A DNA stretch of 34,523 nucleotides from HK-STAS-PATE-34 sp031973435 (GTDB lineage: Bacteria > Patescibacteriota > Minisyncoccia > Phycocordibacterales > UBA9973). This document shows positions 1 to 7,167 of this stretch, one piece after another. Location of the stretch: contig DALYDA010000007.1 in the NCBI GenBank assembly GCA_031973435.1, positions 1-34,523 on the forward strand, in the 5' to 3' direction. The notes under the pieces were generated by a model. It saw only the letters and a program-made list of their open reading frames with translations, ran no database searches and was not told the DNA's origin. A program made the position numbers and the translations under genes. The first letter of the stretch is position 1. Each line of letters begins with the position of its first letter.

Positions 1-1
1 A

Positions 2-1130
2 AGAGGAACAAGTACACTTACAGCTGGAGATGTCTGGGCAAATGCTACGCGTACATTGTCGACCACAGGTGTAGACGCTATTTCCACTGATGTCTGGAGT
101 GAGGCAACACGTACGCTGACAAACTATGGCAACGATATTACTGCCGCTGATGTCTGGAATGTACTATCATCTTCACTTGTGTCTGTCGGTTCTATTGGTG
201 AGCAGTTGGCAACAAATGTCGACGCTCCGATCTCTGCTGTGATAGCTGACATTGCAGCCTTGAATAATATCTCTGCAGTCGATGTCTGGGCCTCAGGTAC
301 TCGAACTTTGACTTCAGGAGTAGATATTTCAAACACTGGTGTATCTGCGATTTGGGACAAGGCGACTTCTGCATTATCTACATCAGGAAGTATTGGTAAA
401 TTGGTAGTCGATAATTTAGACGCTCAAGTATCAACTCGAGGTACGAGTGATTTGTCTGCTGCTGATGTCTGGGCTTCAGCGACTCGTACGCTTACTGATT
501 ATTCAACTTCAGCGGTAGCTACTGCTGTATGGGCGAATGGTACACGCACACTGACAAACTACGGCAATGATATAACAGCTGACGATGTTTGGAATGTCCT
601 GTCTTCAACACTTACAACCGTAGGTTCTATCGGTGAGCAGTTGTCGACAAATGTTGATGGGAGTATTTCTGATGTTATTACAGAAGTAAATGCTAACGAA
701 GCTTTGATAAATGCTCTAAATGATATCTCTGCAGCCGATGTCTGGGCCTATGGAACTCGTTCTACGAATTCGGGTACTGTAAACATTGACAGTGCTTCAA
801 TCTCTGAAATTTGGGATACAGCAACATCTACTCTAACAACATCGGGAAGTATTGGTAAAAAAATTGTAGACAATTTGGATACCCAAGTTTCTACAAGAGG
901 AACAAGTACACTTACAGCTGGAGATGTCTGGGCAAATGCTACGCGTACACTTTCAGATTATTCTACCTCTGCCGTTGCTACGGCAGTCTGGGCAAATGCT
1001 ACTCGAACACTTACAAGTTATGGCAACGACATCACAGCTGCAGATGTTTGGAATGTTTTGTCTTCAACTTTAACTACTGTTGATTCTGTGGGTGAACAAC
1101 TAGTAACGAATCTTGATACTACTGTTTCTT
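2..1130 (+). repeat. In-frame coding repeats of the dockerin protein
   Basis: A higher-order unit of roughly 145-153 codons recurs. The phrase NDITAADVWNVLSS, or a close variant, begins near 130, 565 and 1027. The first 54 bases of the window are repeated almost exactly at 896-950, in frame. Such near-identical blocks can expand or contract by recombination and are hard to assemble. Confidence 0.85.
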
Positions 1131-2038
1131 CCCGTGCATCATCAGTAGCTGAAAATTGGGTTGTTAAAATGGGGAATGTGGAGAGAGTACAAACAGGAGA
1201 AATATATAGAACGAAAGTATTTATTTTAGATGGAAGTGCTACGCCAACTGCTCCTTTTGCTACTCCGACAGTGACACTTTATGACGTTGATCGCAATGTT
1301 GTTGCTTCTGGCGTGGCTATGACGTTGGTCACCACAGGAGTTTATGAATACACATACACAGTAAACAGTGGGGCTTCTCAGGGACTTTGGGAAACAGTAG
1401 CTTCAACAGAAGTTGAAAGCGGTAAGATAATTCAAACAAATGATTATTTTGAAGTTGCAGGTTCTCCAGCGCAAGTTTTGATAAATTCAGTTACCGCAAA
1501 TAGTATAAGTGACATATTGGGTAATGTGACTATCACGAACGAAGGTTTGTCTGGGTATGAATATCAATATGAATGGTGCATAGTTAGTGATTTGGATAAT
1601 GGGTGTGGAGGTAATGACGATGTGTACTACGCATCTGCTGCGAAGTTCATAGATCCTAGTGAAGATTGGAATACAAATCTTTCAGCGAGTGTTACTACTT
1701 CGGGTACTTACTATTTCAAATTAGTAGTATATTTCGGTACTGAAAGTTCCGGAGCTTCTCGTGTCTTCTCTGTATCAGGAACCCCACCTCCTGGTGGTGG
1801 GGGCGGGGGCGGAGGAGGAGGTGGCGGCAGTAGCACAGGTGGCAGTTCGGGCTCTTGTAATGGAGCAGACTTGAACAAGGATAGTCTTGTAGGTTCTATA
1901 GATTTCTCTATACTGCTATACTTTTGGAAAACAAAACCACCATTCCAAAATCCATGTGTGGACATAAACCTAGATACCAAAGTTGACTCTGTAGATTTTT
2001 CAATCATGCTTTACCAGTGGGGCAGTAAACCAATATGA
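2..2038 (+). CDS. Repetitive surface protein with C-terminal dockerin, 5' end outside the window
   Basis: The frame is open from base 2, so the N-terminus and any signal peptide lie upstream. The first internal start codon is a TTG at 56, inside a repeat, and is not a credible start. Bases 2-1130 encode degenerate repeats with motifs such as DVWANATRTL and SIGEQL. Bases 1150-1780 encode what look like two beta-sandwich (Ig-like) segments. A 12-glycine linker follows (about 1795-1830), then a type I dockerin: two EF-hand-like calcium loops, DLNKDSLVGSID (1868-1903) and DINLDTKVDSVD (1961-1996), with Asp/Asn at ligand positions 1, 3, 5 and 12 in both. Dockerins bind cohesins, and the next two genes encode cohesin-like proteins. 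It is probably a secreted adhesin or scaffold tethered through that pair. The repeat function is unknown. Confidence 0.85.
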   Translation, partial: RGTSTLTAGDVWANATRTLSTTGVDAISTDVWSEATRTLTNYGNDITAADVWNVLSSSLVSVGSIGEQLATNVDAPISAVIADIAALNNISAVDVWASGTRTLTSGVDISNTGVSAIWDKATSALSTSGSIGKLVVDNLDAQVSTRGTSDLSAADVWASATRTLTDYSTSAVATAVWANGTRTLTNYGNDITADDVWNVLSSTLTTVGSIGEQLSTNVDGSISDVITEVNANEALINALNDISAADVWAYGTRSTNSGTVNIDSASISEIWDTATSTLTTSGSIGKKIVDNLDTQVSTRGTSTLTAGDVWANATRTLSDYSTSAVATAVWANATRTLTSYGNDITAADVWNVLSSTLTTVDSVGEQLVTNLDTTVSSRASSVAENWVVKMGNVERVQTGEIYRTKVFILDGSATPTAPFATPTVTLYDVDRNVVASGVAMTLVTTGVYEYTYTVNSGASQGLWETVASTEVESGKIIQTNDYFEVAGSPAQVLINSVTANSISDILGNVTITNEGLSGYEYQYEWCIVSDLDNGCGGNDDVYYASAAKFIDPSEDWNTNLSASVTTSGTYYFKLVVYFGTESSGASRVFSVSGTPPPGGGGGGGGGGGGSSTGGSSGSCNGADLNKDSLVGSIDFSILLYFWKTKPPFQNPCVDINLDTKVDSVDFSIMLYQWGSKPI

Positions 2039-2934
2039 GAAATAAATTAATAAAAATAAATAAGTTCTATATAATATTTTTCTCATTAGTAATGTTTGGA
2101 TCTCCAAATAGTTCTTTTGCTGCGTCTATAAAAGTTTCCACAGAGAATTCTATTTTTGCCGGAGATACAAGTATTTTGTATGTGTATTTGGATACAGAGG
2201 GACAGGTTGTTAATTCTGTAGATGGATCCCTGGCGCTCTCAGATGAAGATAATGGAAATTTTGAAGTTCAAGAAATAAGTTTGGCTAACTCTGTTTTTAC
2301 AATGTGGCCACGCAAGCCCTCACTAGAAATAGATAATACAATCTCATTTGTAGGAGGTTCTCCGGAAGGCTTGAGTGGCAACATGCTACTTTTATATAAA
2401 GTCATAGTCAAAATAAATGCACCAGGGGAATTTAGTGTAACTCCGAACAAAGTCACAGTATATTTACATGATGGCCAAGGAAGTTCAGTAAAGACAAATA
2501 GTGATGTGTCAAAAATAGCAGTGGGTGAACCCCGAGGCAGTGTTCAAAATAAATGGCAAGAGATAGTGTCTAAGGACAATACTGCGCCTAGAGCATTCAC
2601 GATTGATTTACTTCAAGATCCTGTTCTTTATGATGGCAAGAAGTTCATTTTGTTTGAAACTACAGACACTGAGTCAGGGGTCAACTATTACGAGGTAAAA
2701 GAAGGGGACTATCCATTTGTTCGGTCTGGTACTACTTATGTTTTGATCGATCAAAATAGTGACAAGGATATCGTTGTAATCGCGTACGACAAGGCGGGAA
2801 ACTTCCAGACATCAACATTGAAACAAAAGGCACTTATAAATTGGCCAGGAGTAGTTATTGCAGTTCTTGTAATTGTTCTTATCCGCAAGATGATCAGGCG
2901 ATTTCGTAGAAAGAGAAATAAAATAAATGCTTAA
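2035..2934 (+). CDS. Membrane-anchored cohesin-domain protein 1
   Basis: 299 residues. The start overlaps the stop of the dockerin gene (ATGA), implying translational coupling. Residues 1-30 form a signal peptide ending SSFAAS. Residues about 30-170 have the cohesin pattern: V...AGDTSILYVYLDTEG early, then SVFTMW, ISFVGG, a Gly-rich SPEGLSGN loop and a final beta segment after GEFSV. Residues about 190-265 look like a small Ig-like domain (DTESGVNYYEV, AYDKAGN). Residues 270-290 are one membrane helix followed by a basic tail (RKMIRRFRRKR), so the cohesin faces outward. This is a natural cell-surface receptor for the dockerin encoded just upstream. Cohesin assignment is by pattern, not by search. 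Confidence 0.8.
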   Translation: MRNKLIKINKFYIIFFSLVMFGSPNSSFAASIKVSTENSIFAGDTSILYVYLDTEGQVVNSVDGSLALSDEDNGNFEVQEISLANSVFTMWPRKPSLEIDNTISFVGGSPEGLSGNMLLLYKVIVKINAPGEFSVTPNKVTVYLHDGQGSSVKTNSDVSKIAVGEPRGSVQNKWQEIVSKDNTAPRAFTIDLLQDPVLYDGKKFILFETTDTESGVNYYEVKEGDYPFVRSGTTYVLIDQNSDKDIVVIAYDKAGNFQTSTLKQKALINWPGVVIAVLVIVLIRKMIRRFRRKRNKINA

Positions 2935-3934
2935 AAAATTTACACTTACATTTTTGTTAATACTCTGTAGTGTTATTCCTCAAACAGGACTTGCTGCTAC
3001 TTTGTCCTTGTCCTCAAACACTACGACTGTGGATGTTGGTAACTTTTTTACTATCAGTGTAAAAACAAACACACAGGATAAGTATATAAACAACGGGGAA
3101 GCGATAATCGAATTCCCAACAGATTTGCTGGAAGTAGTCTCAGTTTCTAAAACATCATCAGTTTTTTCCATGTGGGTAGAAGAACCAAGTTTCTCGAATA
3201 CTACAGGAATAATAAGTTTTAATGGTGGAGTTGTAACACCAGGATTCAACGGTAACAGTGGGACACTCGCAACTATTACTTTTAGGGCAAAGAAGGAAGG
3301 GTCAGCGGCTCTTTCATTTTTAAGTGGTTCTTTGAGAGAGAATGACGGTTTTGGTACCGATATCTTGAGTTCAAAAACTGGCACTACTATAACAATACAA
3401 ACAGTAGAAAGTGATACAGATCCTATTCCCTCTGTAGCACCAAAACCTCAAACCCAACCAAAGACATCTACAGATGAAGATGTTTCAGAAGAAGTGGTAG
3501 ATATGCCTATAGTATTGATTCCTGCACAAATTTCTCTTAGTTCTGAAGAAATCAGTAGAGGGGAATGGGTAACGATATTTGGTAAATCAAACAACTCTGG
3601 TCAAAAAGTAAACATATATCTAGAAAAACCTGATTACAGTATCGAACAGCACACATTGGATGTTTCCGCCGACGGACTATTCTCTTATAGTACAAATACA
3701 TTGGACTCAGTGGGAACTATAAGTATCTGGGCTCAAGACATATTAGAAGATGAGTCTTTGGGAGAATCATCAGAAAAAGCGTATTTACGTATTTTTGATA
3801 AAAATATTATTGAAGTATCTATACATAAGGGAAGGATCTTGCTTGGCGGTGCAATGCTGGTATTAATAATAGTATTTGCTTATATAGGCTGGCATATGTA
3901 TTTCAACCTAAAAAGGAAGTACAACAAAAAATGA
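2927..3934 (+). CDS. Membrane-anchored cohesin-domain protein 2
   Basis: 335 residues, overlapping the previous gene by 8 nt. The signal peptide ends at TGLAA (about residue 24). Residues 25-160 show a clearer cohesin than gene 1: VDVGNFFTISVKTNT, VVSVSKTSSVFSMW, GIISFNGG, GFNGNSGTLATITFRAKKEG. A Pro/Thr-rich linker (about 165-190) leads to an Ig-like domain (about 205-290). A C-terminal helix (LLGGAMLVLIIVFAYIGW) and a basic tail anchor it. The two cohesins share the SVFxMW and GNSG-type signatures and probably arose by duplication. With the preceding genes it forms one dockerin, two cohesin operon. Confidence 0.82.
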   Translation: MLKKFTLTFLLILCSVIPQTGLAATLSLSSNTTTVDVGNFFTISVKTNTQDKYINNGEAIIEFPTDLLEVVSVSKTSSVFSMWVEEPSFSNTTGIISFNGGVVTPGFNGNSGTLATITFRAKKEGSAALSFLSGSLRENDGFGTDILSSKTGTTITIQTVESDTDPIPSVAPKPQTQPKTSTDEDVSEEVVDMPIVLIPAQISLSSEEISRGEWVTIFGKSNNSGQKVNIYLEKPDYSIEQHTLDVSADGLFSYSTNTLDSVGTISIWAQDILEDESLGESSEKAYLRIFDKNIIEVSIHKGRILLGGAMLVLIIVFAYIGWHMYFNLKRKYNKK

Positions 3935-3959
3935 CAATAGTGGATATATTTGATATATT
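3931..3959 (+). promoter_or_regulatory. Promoter of ychF
   Basis: ATGACA (3931-3936), a 17-bp spacer, TATATT (3954-3959), then only 6 nt to the ATG at 3966. The -35 box overlaps the stop codon of the preceding cohesin gene. The spacing predicts a leaderless ychF mRNA. Confidence 0.65.
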
Positions 3960-3965
3960 CTACGA

Positions 3966-5075
3966 ATGTCATTATCTATAGGAATCGTTGGACTTCCGAA
4001 TGTTGGTAAATCCACATTTTTCAATGCTCTAACAAAAAAGGGAGTTCCAGCAGAAAACTATCCTTTTTGTACAATCGACCCGAGTGTCGGTATAGTTCCT
4101 GTACCTGACGATAGACTCTGGAAACTATCAGAGTTTTCCAAGTCTGCAAAAACTATTCCAGCTGCAATAGAGTTCGTAGATATTGCAGGTTTGGTAGAGG
4201 GAGCTTCAAAAGGAGAAGGACTTGGAAACAAGTTTCTTTCTCATATCCGAGAAGTAGATGCGATATTTGAAATGGTTAGACTTTTCCCTTTATCAGGAAA
4301 AGAGGGGGATATAATGCACGTTTACGGAACAGTAGACCCTCTTCGAGACATAAAGGTTATAAATCTTGAGCTCATGCTTGCTGATCTCGAAACTGCCACA
4401 AAAAGACTTGGCAATATAATGAAAGATGTAAAGAAGGGCGACAAGGGTGCAATTGTTGAAGCAGGTGCCCTAAAAAAAGTTATCGAAGGACTCGAACGTG
4501 AAGATATGGTAAACACTCTCGATTTTACTGAAGCAGAAGCAGGTGCCATGAAGTCACTACACTTTCTCACAGCAAAAAAGTTTCTATACGGACTCAACAA
4601 AAAAGCCGGAGCACAAAATTTCGATGAGACAAACAAAACTGAATTTGAAGAGTTGAAGCAATACATTGAGTCTACTGGTTCCAAGTGGACTCTCCTTGAT
4701 GCAAAGATAGAAGATGAGTTGAAAGATTTTTCAGGTAGTGAAAAGGAAGAAATGCGCCAAGCTATGGGAGAGACAGATGATGGGATAAACTCACTTATAA
4801 AAGAAGGTTATCTTCTACTTGGACTAGATACATACTTTACAACTGGAGAGGATGAGACACGTGCTTGGACTATAAAAAAGGGAAGTACTGCTCCGATTGC
4901 TGGGACTGCGATACATACAGATTTCAAAGACAAGTTTATCCGTGCCGAGGTGGTTTTCTGGAGTGATCTATTGGAAGCAGGAAGTTACGGCGAAGCACGA
5001 GCGAAAGGAAAGGTTAGAACTGAAGGAAAGGAATATATAGTGAAAAATGGAGATGTGATAGAGTTTAGAATTTAG
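3966..5075 (+). CDS. ychF: Obg/HflX-class ATPase YchF
   Basis: 369 residues, full length for the family (about 363 in E. coli). G1 is GLPNVGKST near residue 8, followed by the YchF signature NYPFCTIDPSVGIVPVPD and a G3 region DIAGLVEGASKGEGLGNKFL. The helical insertion (about 130-200) and a C-terminal TGS domain (about 285-369) are present. YchF binds ATP rather than GTP and associates with ribosomes in the cytoplasm; its cellular role is still debated. It has its own promoter. Degraded copies of its last codons recur after the next two genes. Confidence 0.96.
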   Translation: MSLSIGIVGLPNVGKSTFFNALTKKGVPAENYPFCTIDPSVGIVPVPDDRLWKLSEFSKSAKTIPAAIEFVDIAGLVEGASKGEGLGNKFLSHIREVDAIFEMVRLFPLSGKEGDIMHVYGTVDPLRDIKVINLELMLADLETATKRLGNIMKDVKKGDKGAIVEAGALKKVIEGLEREDMVNTLDFTEAEAGAMKSLHFLTAKKFLYGLNKKAGAQNFDETNKTEFEELKQYIESTGSKWTLLDAKIEDELKDFSGSEKEEMRQAMGETDDGINSLIKEGYLLLGLDTYFTTGEDETRAWTIKKGSTAPIAGTAIHTDFKDKFIRAEVVFWSDLLEAGSYGEARAKGKVRTEGKEYIVKNGDVIEFRI

Positions 5076-5077
5076 AC
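5043..5077 (+). repeat. ychF-tail repeat, parental copy R1
   Basis: The last codons of ychF (KNGDVIEFRI then TAG) and the following few bases. Related sequence recurs at 5426-5467 and 5828-5866, each time just ahead of the next gene. Confidence 0.7.
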
Positions 5078-5083
5078 AAAATT

Positions 5084-5425
5084 ATGGAGAATAACCTTAC
5101 TTTTAAAGAAGCTCTAAACTTAGCAAAAGATAGAATTTATCGAATGCAAAAGCTGGAGGGTAGGCCTTGGAATGCAGAAGGTTCTTTTATTGAGCTTTCT
5201 AAGCAAGTTGGTGATTTGGCTAAAGTAATGATGAGATATGAAAATTACTACTATCAAGAAACTGTACCTGACAAGAAAATGCTTCAAGAAGATCTTTCTG
5301 ACGAATTAGCCGATTTGTTGTACGTAATAATAAGGTTAGCCGATCATTATGAAATTGACTTAGAAGAAGCTCACATTAAAGCTCGAGAAAAAGAAGATAT
5401 TTTTTTAAAATCAAAAGGTTTATAG
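5084..5425 (+). CDS. MazG-like nucleotide pyrophosphohydrolase
   Basis: 113 residues, starting 8 nt after the ychF stop. A helical MazG-type core is visible: FIELSKQVGDLAKVMMRYE (about 37-55) supplies the first acidic helix, and the DELADLLYVIIRLADHYEIDLEEA stretch (about 74-97) supplies the second metal-binding helix with the hallmark DELAD. Such enzymes hydrolyse NTPs or dNTPs to the monophosphate and PPi, often for pool sanitation; substrate cannot be read from sequence. A paralogue lies at 8597-8911. The following gene is pyrophosphatase-like, which would remove the PPi. It probably rides on the ychF transcript. Confidence 0.8.
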   Translation: MENNLTFKEALNLAKDRIYRMQKLEGRPWNAEGSFIELSKQVGDLAKVMMRYENYYYQETVPDKKMLQEDLSDELADLLYVIIRLADHYEIDLEEAHIKAREKEDIFLKSKGL

Positions 5426-5467
5426 AGTCGAGGGTGCTATAGAGTTTAAGATATAGATAAATATATG
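5426..5467 (+). repeat. ychF-tail repeat, copy R2
   Basis: It directly follows the MazG stop. One frame reads EGAIEFKI followed by TAG, against NGDVIEFRI plus TAG at the true ychF end. ATAGAGTTTA is shared exactly and the flanks agree at many positions up to the next ATGGA. Confidence 0.65.
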
Positions 5468-5827
5468 GAAACAAATAACTCAAAATCGCTTGAACTTGCT
5501 AAACAATTTCTTGGAAAAGAAGTCGAAGTTATATTTGATAGACCTTTAGGAAGCAAACATCCAAAACATGGGTTCACATACGAAGTGAACTATGGTTATC
5601 TCGAAGGAGTGAAGGCTCCTGATGGGGAAGATTTGGATGCATACTATCTTGGAACAGACCAGTCAATTCAAAAAGTGATTGGCACAGTGAAAGCGATTAT
5701 TCATAGATTGGATAATGATGACGACAAACTGGTTGTTATGCCAAAAGATGTATCAATGACTGATGAAGAAATTGACCGAGCTGTTCATTTCCAAGAACAA
5801 TGGTTTAAGCACCAAATTCTCCGATGA
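5465..5827 (+). CDS. Inorganic-pyrophosphatase-like protein
   Basis: 120 residues, shorter than typical family I pyrophosphatases (about 165-220). The core NYGYLEGVKAPDGEDLDAYYLG (about 41-62) matches the family I active-site segment, in which D-G-D-P-L-D binds metal; here it is D-G-E-D-L-D. A VIGTVKAIIHRLDNDDDKLVV strand follows, comparable to the D-x-K region. The N-terminal LGKEVEVIFDRPLGSKHPKHG fits the Lys/Arg substrate region. Predicted reaction is hydrolysis of PPi or a related phosphoanhydride. Its position beside a MazG-like gene fits PPi clean-up. The short length and the Glu substitution leave substrate uncertain. Confidence 0.75.
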   Translation: METNNSKSLELAKQFLGKEVEVIFDRPLGSKHPKHGFTYEVNYGYLEGVKAPDGEDLDAYYLGTDQSIQKVIGTVKAIIHRLDNDDDKLVVMPKDVSMTDEEIDRAVHFQEQWFKHQILR

Positions 5828-5866
5828 AGAAAATGGTCATGTGATTGAGCTTAGAGCCTATATATG
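5828..5866 (+). repeat. ychF-tail repeat, copy R3
   Basis: It directly follows the pyrophosphatase-like stop. One frame reads ENGHVIELRA, against KNGDVIEFRI in ychF. Matched against the parental copy, AAAATGG, ATGTGAT, GAG and TTAGA are shared, about 22 of 26 bases. Confidence 0.7.
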
Positions 5867-6139
5867 AATCCAAAAGAAATACTAAAAAAAGAAAACTTCA
5901 TACATATATATGATTGGTCTGATAATCCAGGAACTATATATGAAAAACATTCACACAAAGATAGGGTAACTTTGTTTATAATACAGGGTGATGTGACTTT
6001 TTCTTTTAACGATGGTAGTACAAAAAATATAAAACATGGGGACAGGTTCGATGTTCCTCCAGGACTGGAGCACTCTGCATCTGTAGGGAAAAATGGTTGT
6101 GTCTATGTCGTAGGAGAAATGATAGAAGGAGATTCATAA
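5864..6139 (+). CDS. Small cupin-domain protein
   Basis: 91 residues, a single cupin barrel. Motif 1 is the GTIYEKHSHKDRVTLFIIQG segment (about 23-42) with HxH metal ligands. Motif 2 is GDRFDVPPGLEHSA (about 60-73) with the second His. Cupins of this size are metal-binding enzymes or sensors, and no substrate can be inferred. It is the last gene of the ychF cluster and stops 9 nt before a strong terminator stem. Confidence 0.8.
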   Translation: MNPKEILKKENFIHIYDWSDNPGTIYEKHSHKDRVTLFIIQGDVTFSFNDGSTKNIKHGDRFDVPPGLEHSASVGKNGCVYVVGEMIEGDS

Positions 6140-6142
6140 ATA

Positions 6143-6172
6143 AAAAAACTCCAATTACTTGGAGCTTTTTTT
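6143..6172. terminator. Bidirectional terminator between convergent genes
   Basis: Stem CTCCAA/TTGGAG (6149-6154 and 6159-6164) with a TTAC loop, an A-run on the left and a T-run on the right. It ends the ychF-cupin cluster on the plus strand. The stop codon of the minus-strand gene lies in the loop. Confidence 0.85.
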
Positions 6173-6430
6173 CTTTAAAATACTGATTATTTTCAGCACT
6201 TCTTCTTTCATTTTGGGTTCCAGCGCAAGGGCTACTTTGCCCTTTGAGTGTATGTGTGCCTGCTTTGCTGATAGCAAGCTGACCGCATACTTATCATTTG
6301 GATTTGTTGACACCAAGGTTGAGCCTTTGATGTTATTTTTGCCGTATAACTTCTCAATTATTAAGGCGCTTCCGAGTACATCGGAAGGGGGGATAAGCAA
6401 CTTATCCTTTTTCAATTCGAATACATCCAT
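6155..6430 (-). CDS. Small basic protein of unknown function
   Basis: 91 residues from the ATG at 6430. A longer frame can be read from a TTG at 6481, but that TTG is the first half of a good -35 box whose -10 lies at 6453-6458, so the longer start would precede the transcript. The protein is soluble and begins MDVFELKKDK. It has a central GKNNIKGSTLVSTNPNDKYAVSLLSAKQAHIHSKGKVALAL portion and a Lys-rich end (KKKSSK). I recognise no domain. It converges on the cupin gene and shares its terminator. Confidence 0.6.
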   Translation of the reverse strand: MDVFELKKDKLLIPPSDVLGSALIIEKLYGKNNIKGSTLVSTNPNDKYAVSLLSAKQAHIHSKGKVALALEPKMKEEVLKIISILKKKSSK

Positions 6431-6452
6431 AGTTCGTACTAATTTTGAATGG

Positions 6453-6481
6453 ATATTAGCATGGATATACAATTTCGTCAA
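6453..6481 (-). promoter_or_regulatory. Promoter of the 91-residue minus-strand gene
   Basis: TTGACG (6481-6476), 17-bp spacer, TAATAT (6458-6453), then 22 nt to the ATG at 6430. It decides the start of that gene. Confidence 0.6.
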
Positions 6482-6503
6482 GTAGTATATATAGTTGCGT
6501 TTT

Positions 6504-6530
6504 TTGACAAAGATACCCGTTTTGTATAGT
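6504..6530 (+). promoter_or_regulatory. Likely promoter of the 199-residue gene
   Basis: TTGACA (6504-6509) and TATAGT (6525-6530). The 15-bp spacer is short; shifting the -35 box by one base gives 16. The ATG at 6549 is 18 nt downstream of the -10. Confidence 0.45.
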
Positions 6531-6548
6531 CTTAAGAAAAATTACAAC

Positions 6549-7148
6549 ATGGAAAATTTTATAGATACTCCGTATTTAAAGATGCCACAAGATGTGGCTC
6601 TTATGATGGCTTCGATGCTTTCTCTTGGAGAAGCAAGGAAGCCGTTTATAACTTTGGGCTATACTGGGTCGGAGACAAAGTACCCAGAACCTGTCTTGAA
6701 TTTGAGGTGGTCATTGGCAAATGACTGGAGAGTCTTGAACTTCAAAAGGATGTTTAAGGATGACAAGATTGCTTATGAAAAATTCGTTGAGTTATTTAAA
6801 ACCAAGGGAGACCATTTTCAAAGGAACCAAAAACTTTCATACCTATGTGGCCCCGGTTTTGACACAGAAAACCTGGAGATCAGTGGCAACTGCTTTGATG
6901 AAGGGATTAGAAACCTTTTTGCTAAATTGATCGGAAAAGTTGAGATACAAAAAAATGAAAAGAAAATGTTTCTACCTTTTGTTCTGGTTAAAATTGAAAG
7001 AAGTACATACGGGAACAGCTTCTCTGCATATGTGTATCTGGAGGAACAAAAAAGTTTCGTAAACATTTGGTGGCCTGAGGAGGCTCCTAATTATGTGAAA
7101 AAGTTTTTGGAATTTGAGGAAAATATGCTAACAGAAACCGACCATTAA
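6549..7148 (+). CDS. Conserved-looking cytoplasmic protein of unknown function
   Basis: 199 residues from the ATG at 6549. A TTG 54 nt upstream extends the frame but lies within the promoter region. There is no signal peptide or membrane segment. Visible features are GYTGSETKYPEPVLNLRWSLANDWRVL (about 36-62), a Cys-containing YLCGPGFDTENLEISGNC stretch, and a C-terminal FVNIWWPEEAPNYVKKFLEFEE. Aromatic-rich, mixed alpha/beta composition suggests a globular protein. I do not recognise the family. Its stop codon lies in the loop of its terminator. Confidence 0.65.
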   Translation: MENFIDTPYLKMPQDVALMMASMLSLGEARKPFITLGYTGSETKYPEPVLNLRWSLANDWRVLNFKRMFKDDKIAYEKFVELFKTKGDHFQRNQKLSYLCGPGFDTENLEISGNCFDEGIRNLFAKLIGKVEIQKNEKKMFLPFVLVKIERSTYGNSFSAYVYLEEQKSFVNIWWPEEAPNYVKKFLEFEENMLTETDH

Positions 7149-7167
7149 GGTCGGTTTTTTATTTTTT
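7136..7167 (+). terminator. Terminator of the 199-residue gene
   Basis: Stem AACCGACC/GGTCGGTT (7136-7143 and 7149-7156) with ATTAA loop and two T-runs. It contains the stop codon of the upstream gene and borders the convergent gene ending at 7159. Confidence 0.85.

Noticed and set aside
2..1130. CRISPR-like array in the 5' repeat region.
   Set aside because: Repeats are in frame, degenerate and of irregular spacing, with no short conserved repeat alternating with unique spacers.
1711..2007. Antisense frame rich in proline.
   Set aside because: It is the reverse complement of the polyglycine linker in the dockerin gene.
6159..6485. Plus-strand frame of 108 codons opposite the 91-residue gene.
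   Set aside because: It starts inside a terminator stem; the opposite strand has a promoter, a sensible start and a soluble protein composition.
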